The notes: generated from the letters alone by a model not told the origin. A stretch of 64,000 bases of DNA from Pseudomonas sp. TH43 (GCF_016650635.1 NZ_JAEKFI010000003.1:496001-560000), one strand, 5' to 3'; positions 1 to 10,737 are shown, counted from the stretch's first letter. Made by a program: numbers and translations.

Positions 1-155
1 GAGTAATCCAGGCGGAAGGCGTGCAGGTCGGCGAGTTTGCTTTCGGCAACCTTCACCTGTCCTTGAAAATAGCCCAGGCGCTGCACGGCGGTTTTCTCGG
101 CCTGTTCGGCCATGTCCACCACCGGAGCGAGACGCGCGGCTCGGCTGACGGCCAT
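1..155 (-). CDS. fliJ: FliJ, flagellar export chaperone (N-terminal part only)
   Basis: The first 51 codons of FliJ, starting MAVSRAARLAPVVDMAEQ, read leftward off the window edge. FliJ is the small coiled-coil stalk of the flagellar export ATPase and sits in the FliI hexamer. The visible part is charged and Ala/Gln rich, as expected for the N-terminal helix. The ATG at 155 lies 6 nt downstream of the fliI stop, so the gene ends the fliEFGHIJ run. The C-terminus is outside the window. Confidence 0.88.
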   Translation of the reverse strand, partial: MAVSRAARLAPVVDMAEQAEKTAVQRLGYFQGQVKVAESKLADLHAFRLDY

Positions 156-161
156 GGCCGG

Positions 162-1520
162 TTATCCGCCTGTCGCCGGGGCGAACAAGGTCGCGAGATA
201 GGACTGACTTTCGCCCATGTTGATTTTGTCGTTCAGACCCTGACGCTGGTACCTGACCAATTGCGGTTGCAGGGAAATCGCCAGGTCGGTCTCGCGGTCG
301 CCACCGGCAACATACGCGCCGACGCTGATAAGGTCGCGACTCTGCTGATAGCGCGACCACAGCTGTTTGAAATACTGCGCGCGCTGCATGTGTTCCGCCG
401 AGACCACCGCCGGCATCACCCGACTGATCGAGGCTTCGATGTCGATGGCCGGGTAGTGCCCTTCCTCGGCCAGACGCCGCGACAGCACGATGTGGCCGTC
501 GAGCACGCCCCGCGCCGAGTCGGCAATCGGGTCCTGCTGGTCATCGCCCTCGGACAGCACGGTATAGAACGCGGTGATCGAACCCCCGCCCTTCTCGGCA
601 TTACCGGCGCGCTCCACCAGTTTCGGCAGTTTGGCGAACACCGACGGCGGATATCCCTTGGTCGCGGGCGGCTCGCCGATGGCCAAAGCGATTTCCCGCT
701 GCGCCTGGGCGAAACGGGTCAGCGAATCCATCAGCAACAGGACGTTCTTGCCCTTGTCGCGGAAATACTCGGCAATGCGCGTGCAATACATCGCCGCGCG
801 CAAACGCATCAGCGGCGCATCGTCCGCCGGCGAGGCAACCACCACCGAACGCTTGAGGCCTTCTTCACCGAGGATGTGCTCGATGAATTCCTTAACTTCA
901 CGACCCCGCTCACCGATCAGGCCGACGACGATAATGTCGGCCTCAGTGAAGCGGGTCATCATGCCCAGCAATACCGATTTACCGACACCGGTACCGGCGA
1001 ACAGACCCAGACGCTGGCCGCGACCGACCGTCAACAAACCGTTGATGCAACGAATGCCAACGTCCAGCGGTACGCTGATCGGGTCACGGTTGAGCGGGTT
1101 GATCGTCGGGCCATCCATCGGTACCCAGTCTTCGGCTTTCATGCCGCCTTTGCCGTCCAGCGCACGACCGGCACCATCGAGCACGCGACCGAGCATGCTC
1201 ATACCCATCGGCAAACGCCCGGTGTCGGCCAGTGGTACGACACGGGCGCCCGGAGCGATACCGGCGACGCTGCCGACCGGCATCAGAAAGACTTTATTGC
1301 CGGAAAAGCCCATGACTTCCGCTTCCACCTGAGACGGGTGGTAGCTATCGTCATTGATCACCATGCAGCGTGTGCCCATGGCGGCGCGCAGGCCTTCGGC
1401 TTCCAGGGTCAGGCCGACCATGCGCAGCAGGCGACCTTCAAGAATCGGCGCACCGGCAATCTCGGTGGCCTCGGCATAGGTGCTCAGGCGCTTGGCGAAA
1501 CTGGTGCGTTCAAGGCGCAT
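162..1520 (-). CDS. fliI: FliI, flagellum-specific export ATPase
   Basis: 452 aa, full length for FliI. It energises export of rod, hook and filament subunits at the base of the flagellum. The Walker A loop FAGTGVGKS is near residues 174-182. The Walker B region [16 protein letters not shown] follows near residue 260, as in F1-beta-like type III ATPases. The C-terminal helical domain is complete. The ATG at 1520 lies inside the end of fliH (11-nt overlap), which indicates translational coupling with its regulator FliH. Confidence 0.97.
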   Translation of the reverse strand: MRLERTSFAKRLSTYAEATEIAGAPILEGRLLRMVGLTLEAEGLRAAMGTRCMVINDDSYHPSQVEAEVMGFSGNKVFLMPVGSVAGIAPGARVVPLADTGRLPMGMSMLGRVLDGAGRALDGKGGMKAEDWVPMDGPTINPLNRDPISVPLDVGIRCINGLLTVGRGQRLGLFAGTGVGKSVLLGMMTRFTEADIIVVGLIGERGREVKEFIEHILGEEGLKRSVVVASPADDAPLMRLRAAMYCTRIAEYFRDKGKNVLLLMDSLTRFAQAQREIALAIGEPPATKGYPPSVFAKLPKLVERAGNAEKGGGSITAFYTVLSEGDDQQDPIADSARGVLDGHIVLSRRLAEEGHYPAIDIEASISRVMPAVVSAEHMQRAQYFKQLWSRYQQSRDLISVGAYVAGGDRETDLAISLQPQLVRYQRQGLNDKINMGESQSYLATLFAPATGG

Positions 1521-2316
1521 CGGGGGCGTCCGCCAGCGGCTCGTCAGCGTCGACAGCCGGTTTGGCGTCCTCAGGAATGTCCAGACTCAGGTCCGGCGCC
1601 GTCGGGTGCAAAGCCTGTTCATGCAACTGATCGAACAGCTTGGCCATGACCTGACTGACACGCGATTCGATGCTGGCGTCGATGCGACTGTGCTCGGTTT
1701 CTACACGGCAACCACCGGGCAACAGCGAGTCGTCTTCGACGATGCGCCAGGTTTCTTCATGGCGTTCACGCAGGGCTTTGACCTGAGCGAAATCCTGCGG
1801 ATTGACGTACAGGCGCACGTTTTCCACACCCAATGGCAACAGCTTGAGCGCGTCACGCATGACCTGCTCGATCTGCGTCGAATCGATCGCGAGCTCACGT
1901 TTGATCACTTGTTTGGTGATGTGCTGCACGAGATCGACCAGCGACTTTTCAATCTGCGTGTCTTGCTCGGCGATCGGTTCGAACAGGTGACCCATCAGCT
2001 GCTCAAGGCTGGCGACTTTCGCTGCCAAGGCCACTTCGGCTTCCTGACGGACCTTCAGCGTGGCGCTGTGAAAACCTTCTTTTTCGCCGATGGCGAAGCC
2101 CTCGTTGTAAGCCTCCTGACGGATGCTTTCGAGCTCTTCGAGGGTCAGTGGCTGGACTTCGTCCAGTGGCACTTCTTCCATTTCCGGCGGTTCGGGCTCG
2201 GGTTCAGGCTCGGGCTCCGGTTTCGGCGGATCGAAGCTGGGCAACGCCCAGGATTCGAAACCGCGAACATCGCGGGCACGGATCAGATCCGTCACATCGT
2301 CGTCGTGCTTGTCCAT
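1510..2316 (-). CDS. fliH: FliH, export ATPase regulator
   Basis: 268 aa. FliH dimers bind FliI and tether the ATPase to FliN at the C-ring. The N-terminus carries an acidic Pro-Glu repeat (about residues 32-45, [16 protein letters not shown]). A long helical region with the FliH/YscL C-terminal domain follows. The last ~25 residues are acidic and Ala/Pro rich. It sits 4 nt after fliG and overlaps fliI. The low-complexity PE tract is common in pseudomonad FliH and is probably a flexible linker. Confidence 0.93.
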   Translation of the reverse strand: MDKHDDDVTDLIRARDVRGFESWALPSFDPPKPEPEPEPEPEPPEMEEVPLDEVQPLTLEELESIRQEAYNEGFAIGEKEGFHSATLKVRQEAEVALAAKVASLEQLMGHLFEPIAEQDTQIEKSLVDLVQHITKQVIKRELAIDSTQIEQVMRDALKLLPLGVENVRLYVNPQDFAQVKALRERHEETWRIVEDDSLLPGGCRVETEHSRIDASIESRVSQVMAKLFDQLHEQALHPTAPDLSLDIPEDAKPAVDADEPLADAPDAP

Positions 2317-2320
2317 GGGC

Positions 2321-3340
2321 TTAGATCATTTCCTCGCCACCTTTGCCACCGAGTACGATCTCGCCGGCTTCGGCCATACGACGGGCAATGGTGAGGATTT
2401 CCTTCTGCGCGGTTTCGACGTCGCTGACGCGCACCGGGCCTTTGGCCTCGAGGTCGTCGCGCAACAGTTCGGCGGCACGTTTGGACATGTTCTTGAAGAT
2501 CTTCTCTTTGACGCCTTCGTCCGAACCCTTGAGGGCCAGCACCAGCACGTCGGAAGACACTTCGCGCAACAGCGCCTGAATACCGCGATCGTCGACATCG
2601 GCAAGGTTGTTGAACACGAACATGAGGTCTTCGATCTGACCGGACAGGTCTTCGTCGACTTCGCGGATCGAGTCCATGAGCTGGCCTTCGATCGAGCTGT
2701 CGAGGAAGTTCATGATGTCTGCCGCACGCTTGATACCACCCAGGGTAGTGCGCGAGGCATTCGAGTTGCCGGAGAACTGCTTCTCGAGAATCTGGTTCAA
2801 TTCTTTCAGTGCCGCTGGCTGCACGGTGTTCAACGACGACACGCGCAGGATGATGTCCAGGCGCACTTTATGATCGAAGTTACCGAGTACTTCGCCGGCC
2901 TGATCCGGGTCGAGGTAGGCAACCACGATCGCCTGAATCTGCGGGTGTTCGTAACGGATCACGTCAGCAACGGCACGCGGCTCCATCCATTTCAGGCTGT
3001 CGAGGCCACTGGTGTTGCCACCGAGCAGGATGCGGTCGATCAGGCCGTTGGCCTTGTCTTCACCCAGGGCCTGGGTGAGCATTTTGCGTACGTAGTCGTC
3101 GGAACCGACGCCCAGGCTGGTCTGGTCGCCGACGATGTCGACGAACTCGCTCATGACCTGCTCGACCTGCTCGCGATGGACGTTGCCCATTTGCGCCATG
3201 GCAACGCCGACGCGCTGAACCTCTTTCGGGCCCATGTGGCGCAGCACTTGCGCAGCATCGGTCGAGCCCAGGGACAGCAGCAAAATCGCGGCTTTATCGA
3301 CCCGGGACAGTTTGGCGACGGCGGCTCGGTTATCACTCAT
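2321..3340 (-). CDS. fliG: FliG, flagellar motor switch protein
   Basis: 339 aa, normal FliG length. It forms the upper C-ring, binds FliF through its N-terminus and meets the stator through charged residues in the C-terminal domain. The N-terminal part (LSRVDKAAILLLSLG), the middle armadillo-like part and the C-terminal torque helix region (RGIQALLREVSSDVLVLALKG) are all present. The ATG overlaps the end of fliF by 8 nt, the usual arrangement for the FliF-FliG pair. Confidence 0.97.
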   Translation of the reverse strand: MSDNRAAVAKLSRVDKAAILLLSLGSTDAAQVLRHMGPKEVQRVGVAMAQMGNVHREQVEQVMSEFVDIVGDQTSLGVGSDDYVRKMLTQALGEDKANGLIDRILLGGNTSGLDSLKWMEPRAVADVIRYEHPQIQAIVVAYLDPDQAGEVLGNFDHKVRLDIILRVSSLNTVQPAALKELNQILEKQFSGNSNASRTTLGGIKRAADIMNFLDSSIEGQLMDSIREVDEDLSGQIEDLMFVFNNLADVDDRGIQALLREVSSDVLVLALKGSDEGVKEKIFKNMSKRAAELLRDDLEAKGPVRVSDVETAQKEILTIARRMAEAGEIVLGGKGGEEMI

Positions 3341-5120
3341 CTGCGTTAATCCACTCTTTCACGACCTGGGCCACGCGACCCGGGTCTTCTGCCACCAGAC
3401 TCTTGATTGCATTCAGTTGCGCGTCATAACCCTCGCTTGGGCTCGGCAACAGAATGCTCTGCGGACCACCGAGGCTCACGCGGTCGTTGGAAAGCTCGCC
3501 GTCCAGGCCGCCCATCCCACCGAGTTCCACGTCGCTGCCAAGACCGGCCAGCTCCTTGCCTTTGCCACCGCCGGTGATGTTGTTCAACACCGGACGCAGC
3601 ACACCAAACACCAGCACCAGGATGAACAACACACCCAGCACTTGTTTGACGATGTCCCAGAACCATGGCTGGGAGTAGAACGGAATATCGGCAATCACTT
3701 CGCCGCGCTCGGCGGAGAACGGCATGTTGATCACGCTGACACTGTCGCCACGGCTGGCATCGAAGCCGACGGCGTCCTGCACCAGACGGGTGAAGCGCGA
3801 CAATTCGTCGGCGCTCCATGGCGCGCGGGTGATTTCCCCGTTGGCCGCATTGACCTTGACCTGATCGTCGACAACCACCGACACCGACAGGCGATTCAGG
3901 CGACCCTGCTGCTGTTTGGTGTGGCTGATCGAACGGTCGAGCTCGAAGTTCTTGGTGGATTGTTGACGTTTGTCTGCCGGGTACGGTGCGAGCATCGGCT
4001 GGCCTGTGGCCGGGTCCATGATCTGCTGACCGTTGGCATCAACCAATGGCTGACCTGGCTGCACCATGCTGGCCGGCGCAGCAGCGCCACCGGTGGTTTG
4101 CGGCGCCGAGGCTGGCGACGGTGGCTGGTTGCTCAGAGCACCCGGCACACCTTGCGGGCCATTGCTGGCAGTGCGTTGTTCGTTGACTGACTGTTCGCTG
4201 CGCAACGCCGGTTGATCCGGGTTGAACTGCTCGGCAGTGGACTCGACAGCGTTGAAATCGATGTCGGCCGAGACTTCAGCCTTGTAGCGGTCATTACCCA
4301 ACACCGGTTGCAGGATGTTGTGCACGCGCTGAGTGAGCATGCTTTCCATGCGGCGGCTGTAATCGAACTGCTTGCCGGCCATGGTCATTTCGGAGTTTTC
4401 CGCCTGATCAGAGAGCAGGTTGCCCTTCTGGTCGACGACGGTGATCTGCGATTTGCTCAGCTCGGGAACGGAAGTCGCCACCAGATTGATGATCGCAATG
4501 ACCTGGCCCGGCTCCAGCGAACGACCGGAGTACAGCTCGACCAGCACCGAAGCGCTTGGCTTGCGTTCATCACGCACGAACACCGAGCTCTTCGGAATCG
4601 CCAGGTGCACGCGCGCGCCTTTGACGTTGTTCAGGCTGGAAATGGTCCGCGCCAATTCACCTTCGAGGCCGCGACGGTAATTGGTCGCTTCCATGAACTG
4701 GCTGGTGCCCAGCCCCTGCTCCTTGTCGAGGATTTCGAAACCGATGTTGCCGTCGCTGGGAGTGACACCAGCAGCAGCGAGTTTCATCCGCGCACGGGAC
4801 AGGTCATCGGCTTTGACCAGCAAGGCGCCGGAATTCGGTTCGACGGTGTAAGGAATGTCGGCTGAGGCCAGGGTGTCCATGACCTGCTTGGCGTCCATGC
4901 CGGCAAGGCTGCCGTACAACGGACGATAATCCGGCTGCTGCGACCACAGCACCACGGCAAAGCCAATCGCCACGCTCGCGGCCAGGCCGACCAACAGGCC
5001 CACCTGACGCAGCACGGTCATCTCGGAGAGGTTTTCCAGGAAGGACAGGCCGAACAGCGGCGGTTTGCCGTCTATCGGGGTGGCCTTGGCCGGAACGTTA
5101 TCGGCGACTGCTTCTGCCAT
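3333..5120 (-). CDS. fliF: FliF, MS-ring protein
   Basis: 595 aa. It builds the MS ring in the inner membrane. The first transmembrane helix is near residues 40-62 (VGLLVGLAASVAIGFAVVLW). The periplasmic ring-building motifs follow. A Gly/Ala/Pro/Gln-rich periplasmic insert covers about residues 310-385. The second transmembrane helix is near 490-510, before the cytoplasmic FliG-binding tail, which ends VAQVVKEWINADE. It lies 15 nt after fliE in the same operon. Confidence 0.96.
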   Translation of the reverse strand: MAEAVADNVPAKATPIDGKPPLFGLSFLENLSEMTVLRQVGLLVGLAASVAIGFAVVLWSQQPDYRPLYGSLAGMDAKQVMDTLASADIPYTVEPNSGALLVKADDLSRARMKLAAAGVTPSDGNIGFEILDKEQGLGTSQFMEATNYRRGLEGELARTISSLNNVKGARVHLAIPKSSVFVRDERKPSASVLVELYSGRSLEPGQVIAIINLVATSVPELSKSQITVVDQKGNLLSDQAENSEMTMAGKQFDYSRRMESMLTQRVHNILQPVLGNDRYKAEVSADIDFNAVESTAEQFNPDQPALRSEQSVNEQRTASNGPQGVPGALSNQPPSPASAPQTTGGAAAPASMVQPGQPLVDANGQQIMDPATGQPMLAPYPADKRQQSTKNFELDRSISHTKQQQGRLNRLSVSVVVDDQVKVNAANGEITRAPWSADELSRFTRLVQDAVGFDASRGDSVSVINMPFSAERGEVIADIPFYSQPWFWDIVKQVLGVLFILVLVFGVLRPVLNNITGGGKGKELAGLGSDVELGGMGGLDGELSNDRVSLGGPQSILLPSPSEGYDAQLNAIKSLVAEDPGRVAQVVKEWINADE

Positions 5121-5135
5121 GACTCAATCTCGTCC

Positions 5136-5465
5136 TTAAACCGGCATCTGCATGATGTCTTGATATGCCTGAACCAGCTTGTTGCGCACCTGGGTCAGAG
5201 CCTGGAACGACACGCTGGCTTTTTGCGAAGCGATCATCACGTCCGTCAGATCGACGCCGCTCTTGCCAACTTCAAAGGCATTGGCCAATTGAGTCGACGC
5301 GGTCTGGGTATCGCTGACTTTGTTGATCGCCTGACCGAGCATGTCGGAAAAGCTGCTGCCCGCCAGTTCAGGGACAGCGGTCGTCGATTTCGGCGCAGAC
5401 ATGGCATCCAGCTTCATGGCCTTCATGTCTGTCATCAACCGATTAAATTCAATACCTTGGCTCAT
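5136..5465 (-). CDS. fliE: FliE, MS-ring to rod adaptor
   Basis: 109 aa, normal for FliE. It joins the MS ring to the proximal rod and is the first export substrate. The conserved C-terminal pattern, ending [20 protein letters not shown] plus MQMPV, is intact. It is the first gene of the fliEFGHIJ operon and has a sigma-54 promoter upstream at 5527-5543. Confidence 0.95.
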   Translation of the reverse strand: MSQGIEFNRLMTDMKAMKLDAMSAPKSTTAVPELAGSSFSDMLGQAINKVSDTQTASTQLANAFEVGKSGVDLTDVMIASQKASVSFQALTQVRNKLVQAYQDIMQMPV

Positions 5466-5526
5466 GGTCTACTCTCTTGGGCGGCCCGCAATTTTTTGAC
5501 ACTCACTCGGCGGGTACACAGGTATT

Positions 5527-5543
5527 AGCAACAAGGGTGCCAG
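5527..5543 (-). promoter_or_regulatory. Sigma-54 promoter of fliE
   Basis: Read on the minus strand: CTGGCACCCTTGTTGCT. The -24 GG and -12 GC dinucleotides are separated by exactly 10 nt, as sigma-54 requires. It lies about 60 nt upstream of the fliE ATG and just after fleR, which encodes the sigma-54 activator of this class of genes in Pseudomonas. Confidence 0.85.
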
Positions 5544-5593
5544 CTCATGGGCAGCCCTTTCAGAAAAGCATTTTCAAGTCTTTGCGCCACGAC

Positions 5594-6994
5594 TCACGTA
5601 GCGAACAGGTAGCCTTCGACATCCATGCCGGCGTCGCGCATTTGCGCCAGCTTGTAACGCAAGGTGCGCGGGCTGATACCGAGCTTTTCTGCCGCTTCCT
5701 TGCGCCGGCCACGCTCGGTGCGCAAGGTGTCGATGATCATCTGAAACTCCCGGCGGCGCAGGTCATCGCCCAGGGCTCCGGCCGAATCCGCTTCGATTTC
5801 CACCTCACGAATCACGGCGGGCACCGGCGCTGCCACTGGCAACGTGGCGAACATCACGGGACCGGCGAGACAGAAATCCTGCGGTTGGATCAAACCTCCC
5901 TGCTGCAGAATCAACGCCCGCTGAATCGCGTTATCCAGCTCTCGCACATTGCCCGGCCATGGATATCCAGTCAGGCACGCCTGCGCTTCCGGCGAAAGTT
6001 TCGCCGCCGCATGCTTCATTTTATTGACGTGCTTGGCCAGCAAGCGCTCAGCCAGCGGCAAGATATCGGCAGTGCGCTCGCGAAGTGGACGCCAGGCGAG
6101 GGGGAAAACCGACAGACGGTAAAAAAGATCTTCACGGAAACGCCCCGCCGCCACTTCCCCGGCCAGATCGCGGTTGGTGGTGGCGACCACGCGAATGTCC
6201 AACGTGATTGGCTTGCGCGCCCCCACCCGCTCGACTTCGCGCTCTTGCAACACGCGCAGCAGCTTGGCTTGCAGGCCGAGGGGCATTTCGGAAATTTCAT
6301 CGAGCAGGATGGTGCCGCCGTCGGCCTGTTCGAACTTGCCCGCCTGCGCCGCGATGGCGCCAGTGAACGAGCCTTTCTCGTGACCGAATAACGTCGCTTC
6401 GAGCATGTTGTCGGGGATGGCCGCGCAATTGATCGCGATGAACGGTTGGCTGGCACGATGGGACTGCTGGTGAATGTAGCGTGCCAGCACTTCCTTGCCG
6501 GTACCTGACTCGCCGGAAATCAGCACGGTGGAGTCGCTGCGTGCAACGCGCGCCGCCAGTTCCAGAAGCTGGGCACTGGCCGGCTCGACCGCGATCGGGC
6601 CTTCGACGTCGCCTGCACCGAGGCTGCCCAGCGCGTGTCGCGACACCAGATCCAGCAGAGCCTTGGGTTCAAACGGCTTGACCAGATAGTCCGCCGCGCC
6701 CTGGCGCATCGCATCGACGGCACGCTCGACCGCCCCGTGAGCAGTCATGAGCAACACCGGCAATTGCGGCTGACGAGTACGCAGCAACGCAAGCAATTGA
6801 TGGCCATCCATGCCGGGCATGTTGACGTCGCTGACCACCAGGCTGAATGCTTCGCGCGCCACCGCCGTCAACGCCTCCTCAGCACTGCCGACGGCTTGAT
6901 AATCATGGCCAGCCAACAGCAACGTATCGGCCAGCGCCTCGCGCAACGAACGGTCATCCTCGACCAGCAAAACCTTGATGCCCATGACGTTCAC
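5594..6994 (-). CDS. fleR: FleR, sigma-54-dependent response regulator
   Basis: 466 aa: an N-terminal receiver (phospho-acceptor Asp in [13 protein letters not shown], about residue 55), a central AAA+ domain with Walker A GESGTGKE and the sigma-54 contact loop GSFTGA, and a Fis-type HTH at the C-terminus. In Pseudomonas FleR activates basal-body, hook and rod operons. I use GTG at 6994 because it overlaps the fleS stop as GTGA. An in-frame ATG at 6985 is the alternative start. Confidence 0.95.
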   Translation of the reverse strand: MNVMGIKVLLVEDDRSLREALADTLLLAGHDYQAVGSAEEALTAVAREAFSLVVSDVNMPGMDGHQLLALLRTRQPQLPVLLMTAHGAVERAVDAMRQGAADYLVKPFEPKALLDLVSRHALGSLGAGDVEGPIAVEPASAQLLELAARVARSDSTVLISGESGTGKEVLARYIHQQSHRASQPFIAINCAAIPDNMLEATLFGHEKGSFTGAIAAQAGKFEQADGGTILLDEISEMPLGLQAKLLRVLQEREVERVGARKPITLDIRVVATTNRDLAGEVAAGRFREDLFYRLSVFPLAWRPLRERTADILPLAERLLAKHVNKMKHAAAKLSPEAQACLTGYPWPGNVRELDNAIQRALILQQGGLIQPQDFCLAGPVMFATLPVAAPVPAVIREVEIEADSAGALGDDLRRREFQMIIDTLRTERGRRKEAAEKLGISPRTLRYKLAQMRDAGMDVEGYLFAT

Positions 6995-8202
6995 TCAGCT
7001 CCCTGTACAGCGGAAAACAGCGGCAGAATCACCTGCGCGCACGTGCCGCGCCCGACTCGCGAACGCAGCTGCAATTCTCCCTGATGTGCCCGGGCCACAG
7101 CCTTGACCACGGTCAGGCCGAGGCCGGTACCGGTGACTTTAGTGGTGAAAAATGGTTCGCCGAGCCGCGCCAGAACAACCGGGTCAATGCCGCTGCCACT
7201 GTCACTGACGCACAGACGCAGGGTGTTATCGCGGGTGTAGCAATGCACTTTCAGGCGCACATCAGCAGTGCTGGCCTGAATCGCGTTTTCGATCAGATTC
7301 AACAGCGCCCCGACCAGTGTGTCGCGGTTGCACAGCAACTCGCCGACATGACTGTCGCACTGCCAGCGAATTGGCAGATCCTGCACGTGGGTCAATGCGG
7401 CAGCCTGCAGCGATTGCATCAGCGCATTCGGGGTGAGGCGATCGGTCAGCGGCAATTCACCGCGAGCGAATACCAGCATGTCGCGCACCTGATGCTCCAG
7501 CTCATGCAGGCGCTCCTTGAGGCGTCCGGCGAAACGCTGCTGGGTGGCGACCGGCAGTTCCTGCTCGGTCAAGTGACTGGCGTAGAGCAACGCGGCGGAC
7601 AACGGCGTGCGGATCTGATGCGCCAGCGAGGCGACCATACGCCCCAGCGAGGACAGACGTTCGTGGCGCGCCAGTTGATCTTGCAGATGACGGGTTTCTG
7701 TCAGGTCGTTGAGCAGCACCAATTGCCCCGGCTCGGCATCCAGCGAGCGCGTGGCAATCGACAGGCGTCGACCGTTTTTCAGGGAGATTTCGTGGCCGTC
7801 GTCTTCACGCGGCGCAAAACAACGCGCAATGACATTACGCCACAGCTCACCCTCCAGCGGCAGCCCGAGCAAGTCGATGGCGGCCGGGTTGGCTTCGCGC
7901 ACGATGCCGTGGCCATCAATCACGATGACGCCACCGGGCAACAGATCAAGAAGGTTTTGCAGACGGTTGGCCAGACGTTCTTTTTCCGCCAGTTCCTGCA
8001 TGCGCTGGGCGCTGACCACGGCCAGCTCACCCTTGAGCTCGGTCACCCGCGCCTCGAGCATGCTGTAGGAGTCAGTCAACTGGCTGGACATTTGATTGAA
8101 CAGCTCGAAAGCCTGCTCAAGACCCTGTCGGCTTGCCTGCTCTACGGAGGACGGTTGCCCCTCGGGACTGGAGGCAGAAGACATCTGGGAGGCTTGGGGC
8201 AT
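6991..8202 (-). CDS. fleS: FleS, flagellar sensor histidine kinase
   Basis: 403 aa and soluble, with no transmembrane helices. A coiled-coil N-terminus is followed by a PAS domain (about 105-200). A HisKA helix carries the phospho-acceptor His in VASLAHQIRTPL, and a HATPase_c domain contains the N box NLIENAI and the GTGLGL motif. It is the cytoplasmic kinase partner of FleR, overlaps it by 4 nt, and has its own sigma-54 promoter upstream. Confidence 0.95.
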   Translation of the reverse strand: MPQASQMSSASSPEGQPSSVEQASRQGLEQAFELFNQMSSQLTDSYSMLEARVTELKGELAVVSAQRMQELAEKERLANRLQNLLDLLPGGVIVIDGHGIVREANPAAIDLLGLPLEGELWRNVIARCFAPREDDGHEISLKNGRRLSIATRSLDAEPGQLVLLNDLTETRHLQDQLARHERLSSLGRMVASLAHQIRTPLSAALLYASHLTEQELPVATQQRFAGRLKERLHELEHQVRDMLVFARGELPLTDRLTPNALMQSLQAAALTHVQDLPIRWQCDSHVGELLCNRDTLVGALLNLIENAIQASTADVRLKVHCYTRDNTLRLCVSDSGSGIDPVVLARLGEPFFTTKVTGTGLGLTVVKAVARAHQGELQLRSRVGRGTCAQVILPLFSAVQGAE

Positions 8203-8255
8203 TGTGCTCTCTCGCTTGGCTGACCGTCAGTTAAACGGAACGTTGCGAGGGATGT

Positions 8256-8272
8256 AGCAATACCCGTGCCTA
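8256..8272 (-). promoter_or_regulatory. Sigma-54 promoter of fleSR
   Basis: Read on the minus strand: AGGCACGGGTATTGCTA, with GG and GC separated by 10 nt. It lies about 55 nt upstream of fleS and directly after the fleQ terminator hairpin. This agrees with the known FleQ-sigma-54 control of fleSR in Pseudomonas. Confidence 0.82.
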
Positions 8273-8300
8273 AAAAAAACTGCTTATAAATGAAGCAGTT
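8272..8300 (-). terminator. Intrinsic terminator of fleQ
   Basis: Minus-strand hairpin AACTGCTT / AAGCAGTT (8 bp, 7-nt loop) followed by a run of eight T. It ends 12 nt after the fleQ stop. The T-run adjoins the fleSR -24/-12 promoter, so the two transcription units are cleanly separated. Confidence 0.88.
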
Positions 8301-8312
8301 GAAAAACAGGCG

Positions 8313-9788
8313 TCAATCCTCCGCCTGTTCGTCTCCATCGCGCCGGCTCATGCCGTACTTGCGCATCTTCTCGACCAGCGTGGTACGTCGAATGCGCAGA
8401 CGTTCGGCAGCACGCGCAACAATGCCATTGGCATCGTCCAGCGCCTGCTGGATCAGGCCTTGTTCCAGACCCCCGAGGTAGTCTTTCAGGTCCAGGCCTT
8501 CCGGCGGCAACATGGCGTTGGCGGTGAAGTCCGGGGTATGACCATTGATGGCCACGCGCTCTTCGAGATCGCTGCGCAGGCTGTCGACCATTTGCTCGTC
8601 TTCGTCATCGACGTAGCGGAATTTCTTCGGCAACTCGACGACGCCGATCACCCCGTACGGGTGCATGATCGCCATGCGCTCCACGAGGTTGGCCAGCTCA
8701 CGAACGTTACCCGGCCAGCCGTGACGGCACAGCGACATGATCGCGGCGGAGTTGAAACGGATCGAACCGCGTTTCTCGTGCTCCATGCGCGAGATCAGTT
8801 CGTTCATCAGCAGCGGGATGTCTTCGACGCGTTCACGCAGCGGCGCCATCTCGATCGGGAACACGTTCAGGCGATAGTAGAGATCTTCGCGGAAGGTGCC
8901 GATCTCGATCATGCTTTCGAGATTCTTGTGAGTCGCGGCAATGATGCGCACATCGACGCTCTGGGTCTTGTTGCTGCCCACGCGCTCGAAGGTGCGCTCC
9001 TGCAGGACGCGCAGCAGTTTGACCTGCATCGGCAGAGGCATGTCGCCGATTTCGTCGAGAAACAGCGTACCGCCGTTGGCCAGTTCGAAACGGCCAGCAC
9101 GGCTGGTGATGGCGCCAGTGAAAGCGCCCTTTTCGTGACCGAACAGCTCGCTTTCCAGCAACTCTGCCGGGATCGCCCCGCAGTTGACCGGCACGAACGG
9201 CGCGTCGCGACGCTTGGAGTGGTAGTGCAGGTTGCGCGCAACCACTTCCTTGCCGGTGCCGGACTCGCCGAGGATCAGCACGCTGGCGTCGGTGTCGGCC
9301 ACTTGCTGCATCATCTGACGCACGTGCTGGATCGCACGGCTGGTGCCGACGAGGCTGCGGAACAGATTGGGTTCGCGATGACGGCCGCGCTCGCGGGCCT
9401 GGTCGTACATTTCGCGGTAGACCTGAGCGCGGTGCAGCGAGTCGAGCAATTTGCTGTAGCTCGGCGGCATTTCGAGGGTCGAGAGCACGCGACGACGCTG
9501 GTCATCAGGCAGGTCGACGGAAGAATTATCGCCCATCAACAAAACCGGAAGGAACTCATCCCAGGTTGAGAGTGTCTTTAGCAAGCCCAAAAGCGCACCA
9601 GGAGCATTGACCGTCCCGATCAGTACGCAAATGACCTCACGACTAGACGACAAAGAGCCGACTGCCTGCTGCCAGTCATGGCTACCGCAGGGTAAATTTT
9701 CTTCGCCGAGAAAATTTAGAATCACCGCCAGGTCGCGGCGGCGGACGCTATCGTCATCGATCAGCAGAATTTTGGTTTCACGCCACAT
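8313..9788 (-). CDS. fleQ: FleQ, master flagellar regulator
   Basis: 491 aa. The divergent receiver-like N-terminus ([19 protein letters not shown]) is followed by an AAA+ domain with Walker [12 protein letters not shown] and the GAFTGA sigma-54 loop, then a Fis HTH ([20 protein letters not shown]). In Pseudomonas FleQ starts the flagellar cascade with sigma-54, binds c-di-GMP in the AAA+ domain and also regulates exopolysaccharide genes. It is monocistronic here, with its own terminator. Confidence 0.97.
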   Translation of the reverse strand: MWRETKILLIDDDSVRRRDLAVILNFLGEENLPCGSHDWQQAVGSLSSSREVICVLIGTVNAPGALLGLLKTLSTWDEFLPVLLMGDNSSVDLPDDQRRRVLSTLEMPPSYSKLLDSLHRAQVYREMYDQARERGRHREPNLFRSLVGTSRAIQHVRQMMQQVADTDASVLILGESGTGKEVVARNLHYHSKRRDAPFVPVNCGAIPAELLESELFGHEKGAFTGAITSRAGRFELANGGTLFLDEIGDMPLPMQVKLLRVLQERTFERVGSNKTQSVDVRIIAATHKNLESMIEIGTFREDLYYRLNVFPIEMAPLRERVEDIPLLMNELISRMEHEKRGSIRFNSAAIMSLCRHGWPGNVRELANLVERMAIMHPYGVIGVVELPKKFRYVDDEDEQMVDSLRSDLEERVAINGHTPDFTANAMLPPEGLDLKDYLGGLEQGLIQQALDDANGIVARAAERLRIRRTTLVEKMRKYGMSRRDGDEQAED

Positions 9789-9960
9789 GCAATAGCAACT
9801 TCCCTAGTCAACTCAATGCCCGAAAAATGGGGCAAGCGAGACGCTTGCAGGACACCTTGTGCCTGTAGACGCCTGAAATCTGAAATCAGCCACTAGTTAA
9901 GTCAAAAAACCGTGCACAGTCAAATTTATGGCGCACATGTCTGGATTAACTGGGGATTAA

Positions 9961-10257
9961 TTAACCAAACAGATGGTAAACCTTTGCTGCCTTTTGCGCT
10001 TGGGTGATCTGCGACATCTCATTGGCAATTGCCTGCCGCTCACCCATGGCAGCCTCAAGAAGCTCCTTGTAGACGTGGAGCAACTCCTCAAGATTTTCGC
10101 GCAACGCGACCTCGTCCACCGGAGCTTCAGCCATGACGTCTTCCATGCAGGCACGGCAAGCCAGATCCAGCTCGCCAATGGCTTCCCAATTACGTTCGGC
10201 CAAGGCACTGGCCAACGCTTCACGGGTATCGGCGATTCGCTGCAATACAAGACTCAT
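9961..10257 (-). CDS. fliT: FliT-like flagellar chaperone
   Basis: 98 aa, all helical, starting MSLVLQRIADTREALASAL. Position directly after fliS (11-nt gap) and size match FliT, the chaperone of the filament cap FliD. The protein is acidic with a central coiled coil. The family is poorly conserved in sequence, so the call rests mainly on gene order fliD-fliS-fliT. Confidence 0.78.
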   Translation of the reverse strand: MSLVLQRIADTREALASALAERNWEAIGELDLACRACMEDVMAEAPVDEVALRENLEELLHVYKELLEAAMGERQAIANEMSQITQAQKAAKVYHLFG

Positions 10258-10268
10258 GGTGTTCTCCT

Positions 10269-10664
10269 TTAAAACTGGGGTCCTGGCGGAGCAATGCCAT
10301 CCCAGCCTTCCTTCACGGTACGCAGCAGACCAGCGACTTCATCGAGAATCCGTGGATCGCTGTCGATATTGGCCTGTGCCAGCCGCTTCATCATGTAGAT
10401 GTAAAGCTGGTTGAGCTCACCGACCGTATCGGCACTGTTTTCCAGATCCAGGCCTTCACACAAGCCACCGATAATGCCAATAGCCTTGCTGATGGCAGTG
10501 CCCTTGGCAGGAATGTCCTTGCGCTCGATGGCGCCTTTGGCCTGAGCGATACGCTCCAGACCGCCTTCCATCAACATTTGCACCAGGCGGTGCGGGCTCG
10601 CTTCGGATGTCTGGGCATGTGCGCCGACTTTCTGATATTGCCGAAGGGCTAACATTGGGTTCAT
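10269..10664 (-). CDS. fliS: FliS, flagellin export chaperone
   Basis: 131 aa, starting MNPMLALRQYQKVGAHAQTS with the FliS motif SPHRLVQMLMEGGLERI. It is a four-helix chaperone that holds the C-terminus of flagellin before export. It is separated from fliD by a strong terminator and has its own FliA promoter, so it can be made apart from the cap protein. Confidence 0.95.
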   Translation of the reverse strand: MNPMLALRQYQKVGAHAQTSEASPHRLVQMLMEGGLERIAQAKGAIERKDIPAKGTAISKAIGIIGGLCEGLDLENSADTVGELNQLYIYMMKRLAQANIDSDPRILDEVAGLLRTVKEGWDGIAPPGPQF

Positions 10665-10701
10665 GTTCTACCTCATTGCCACAATGACTCGTATAACCAG
10701 T

Positions 10702-10728
10702 GTATCGCCAACGAGCCACAAAACTTTA
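10702..10728 (-). promoter_or_regulatory. Sigma-28 (FliA) promoter of fliS-fliT
   Basis: Read on the minus strand: TAAAGTTT, 11-nt spacer, GGCGATAC. This is close to the consensus TAAAGTTT-N11-GCCGATAA with exact spacing. It lies about 40 nt upstream of the fliS ATG and just after the fliD terminator. Confidence 0.8.
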
Positions 10729-10737
10729 GATGAAAAG

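Noticed and set aside
21..1649. Long plus-strand open frame opposite fliI/fliH, and similar long frames opposite fliG, fliF, fleR, pseC, pseB, flgK, flgI and the permease (for example 58209-59585)
   Set aside because: They are antisense shadows caused by GC-rich codon use. The minus-strand products are recognised families, while these are Arg/His/Gln-rich with no motifs.
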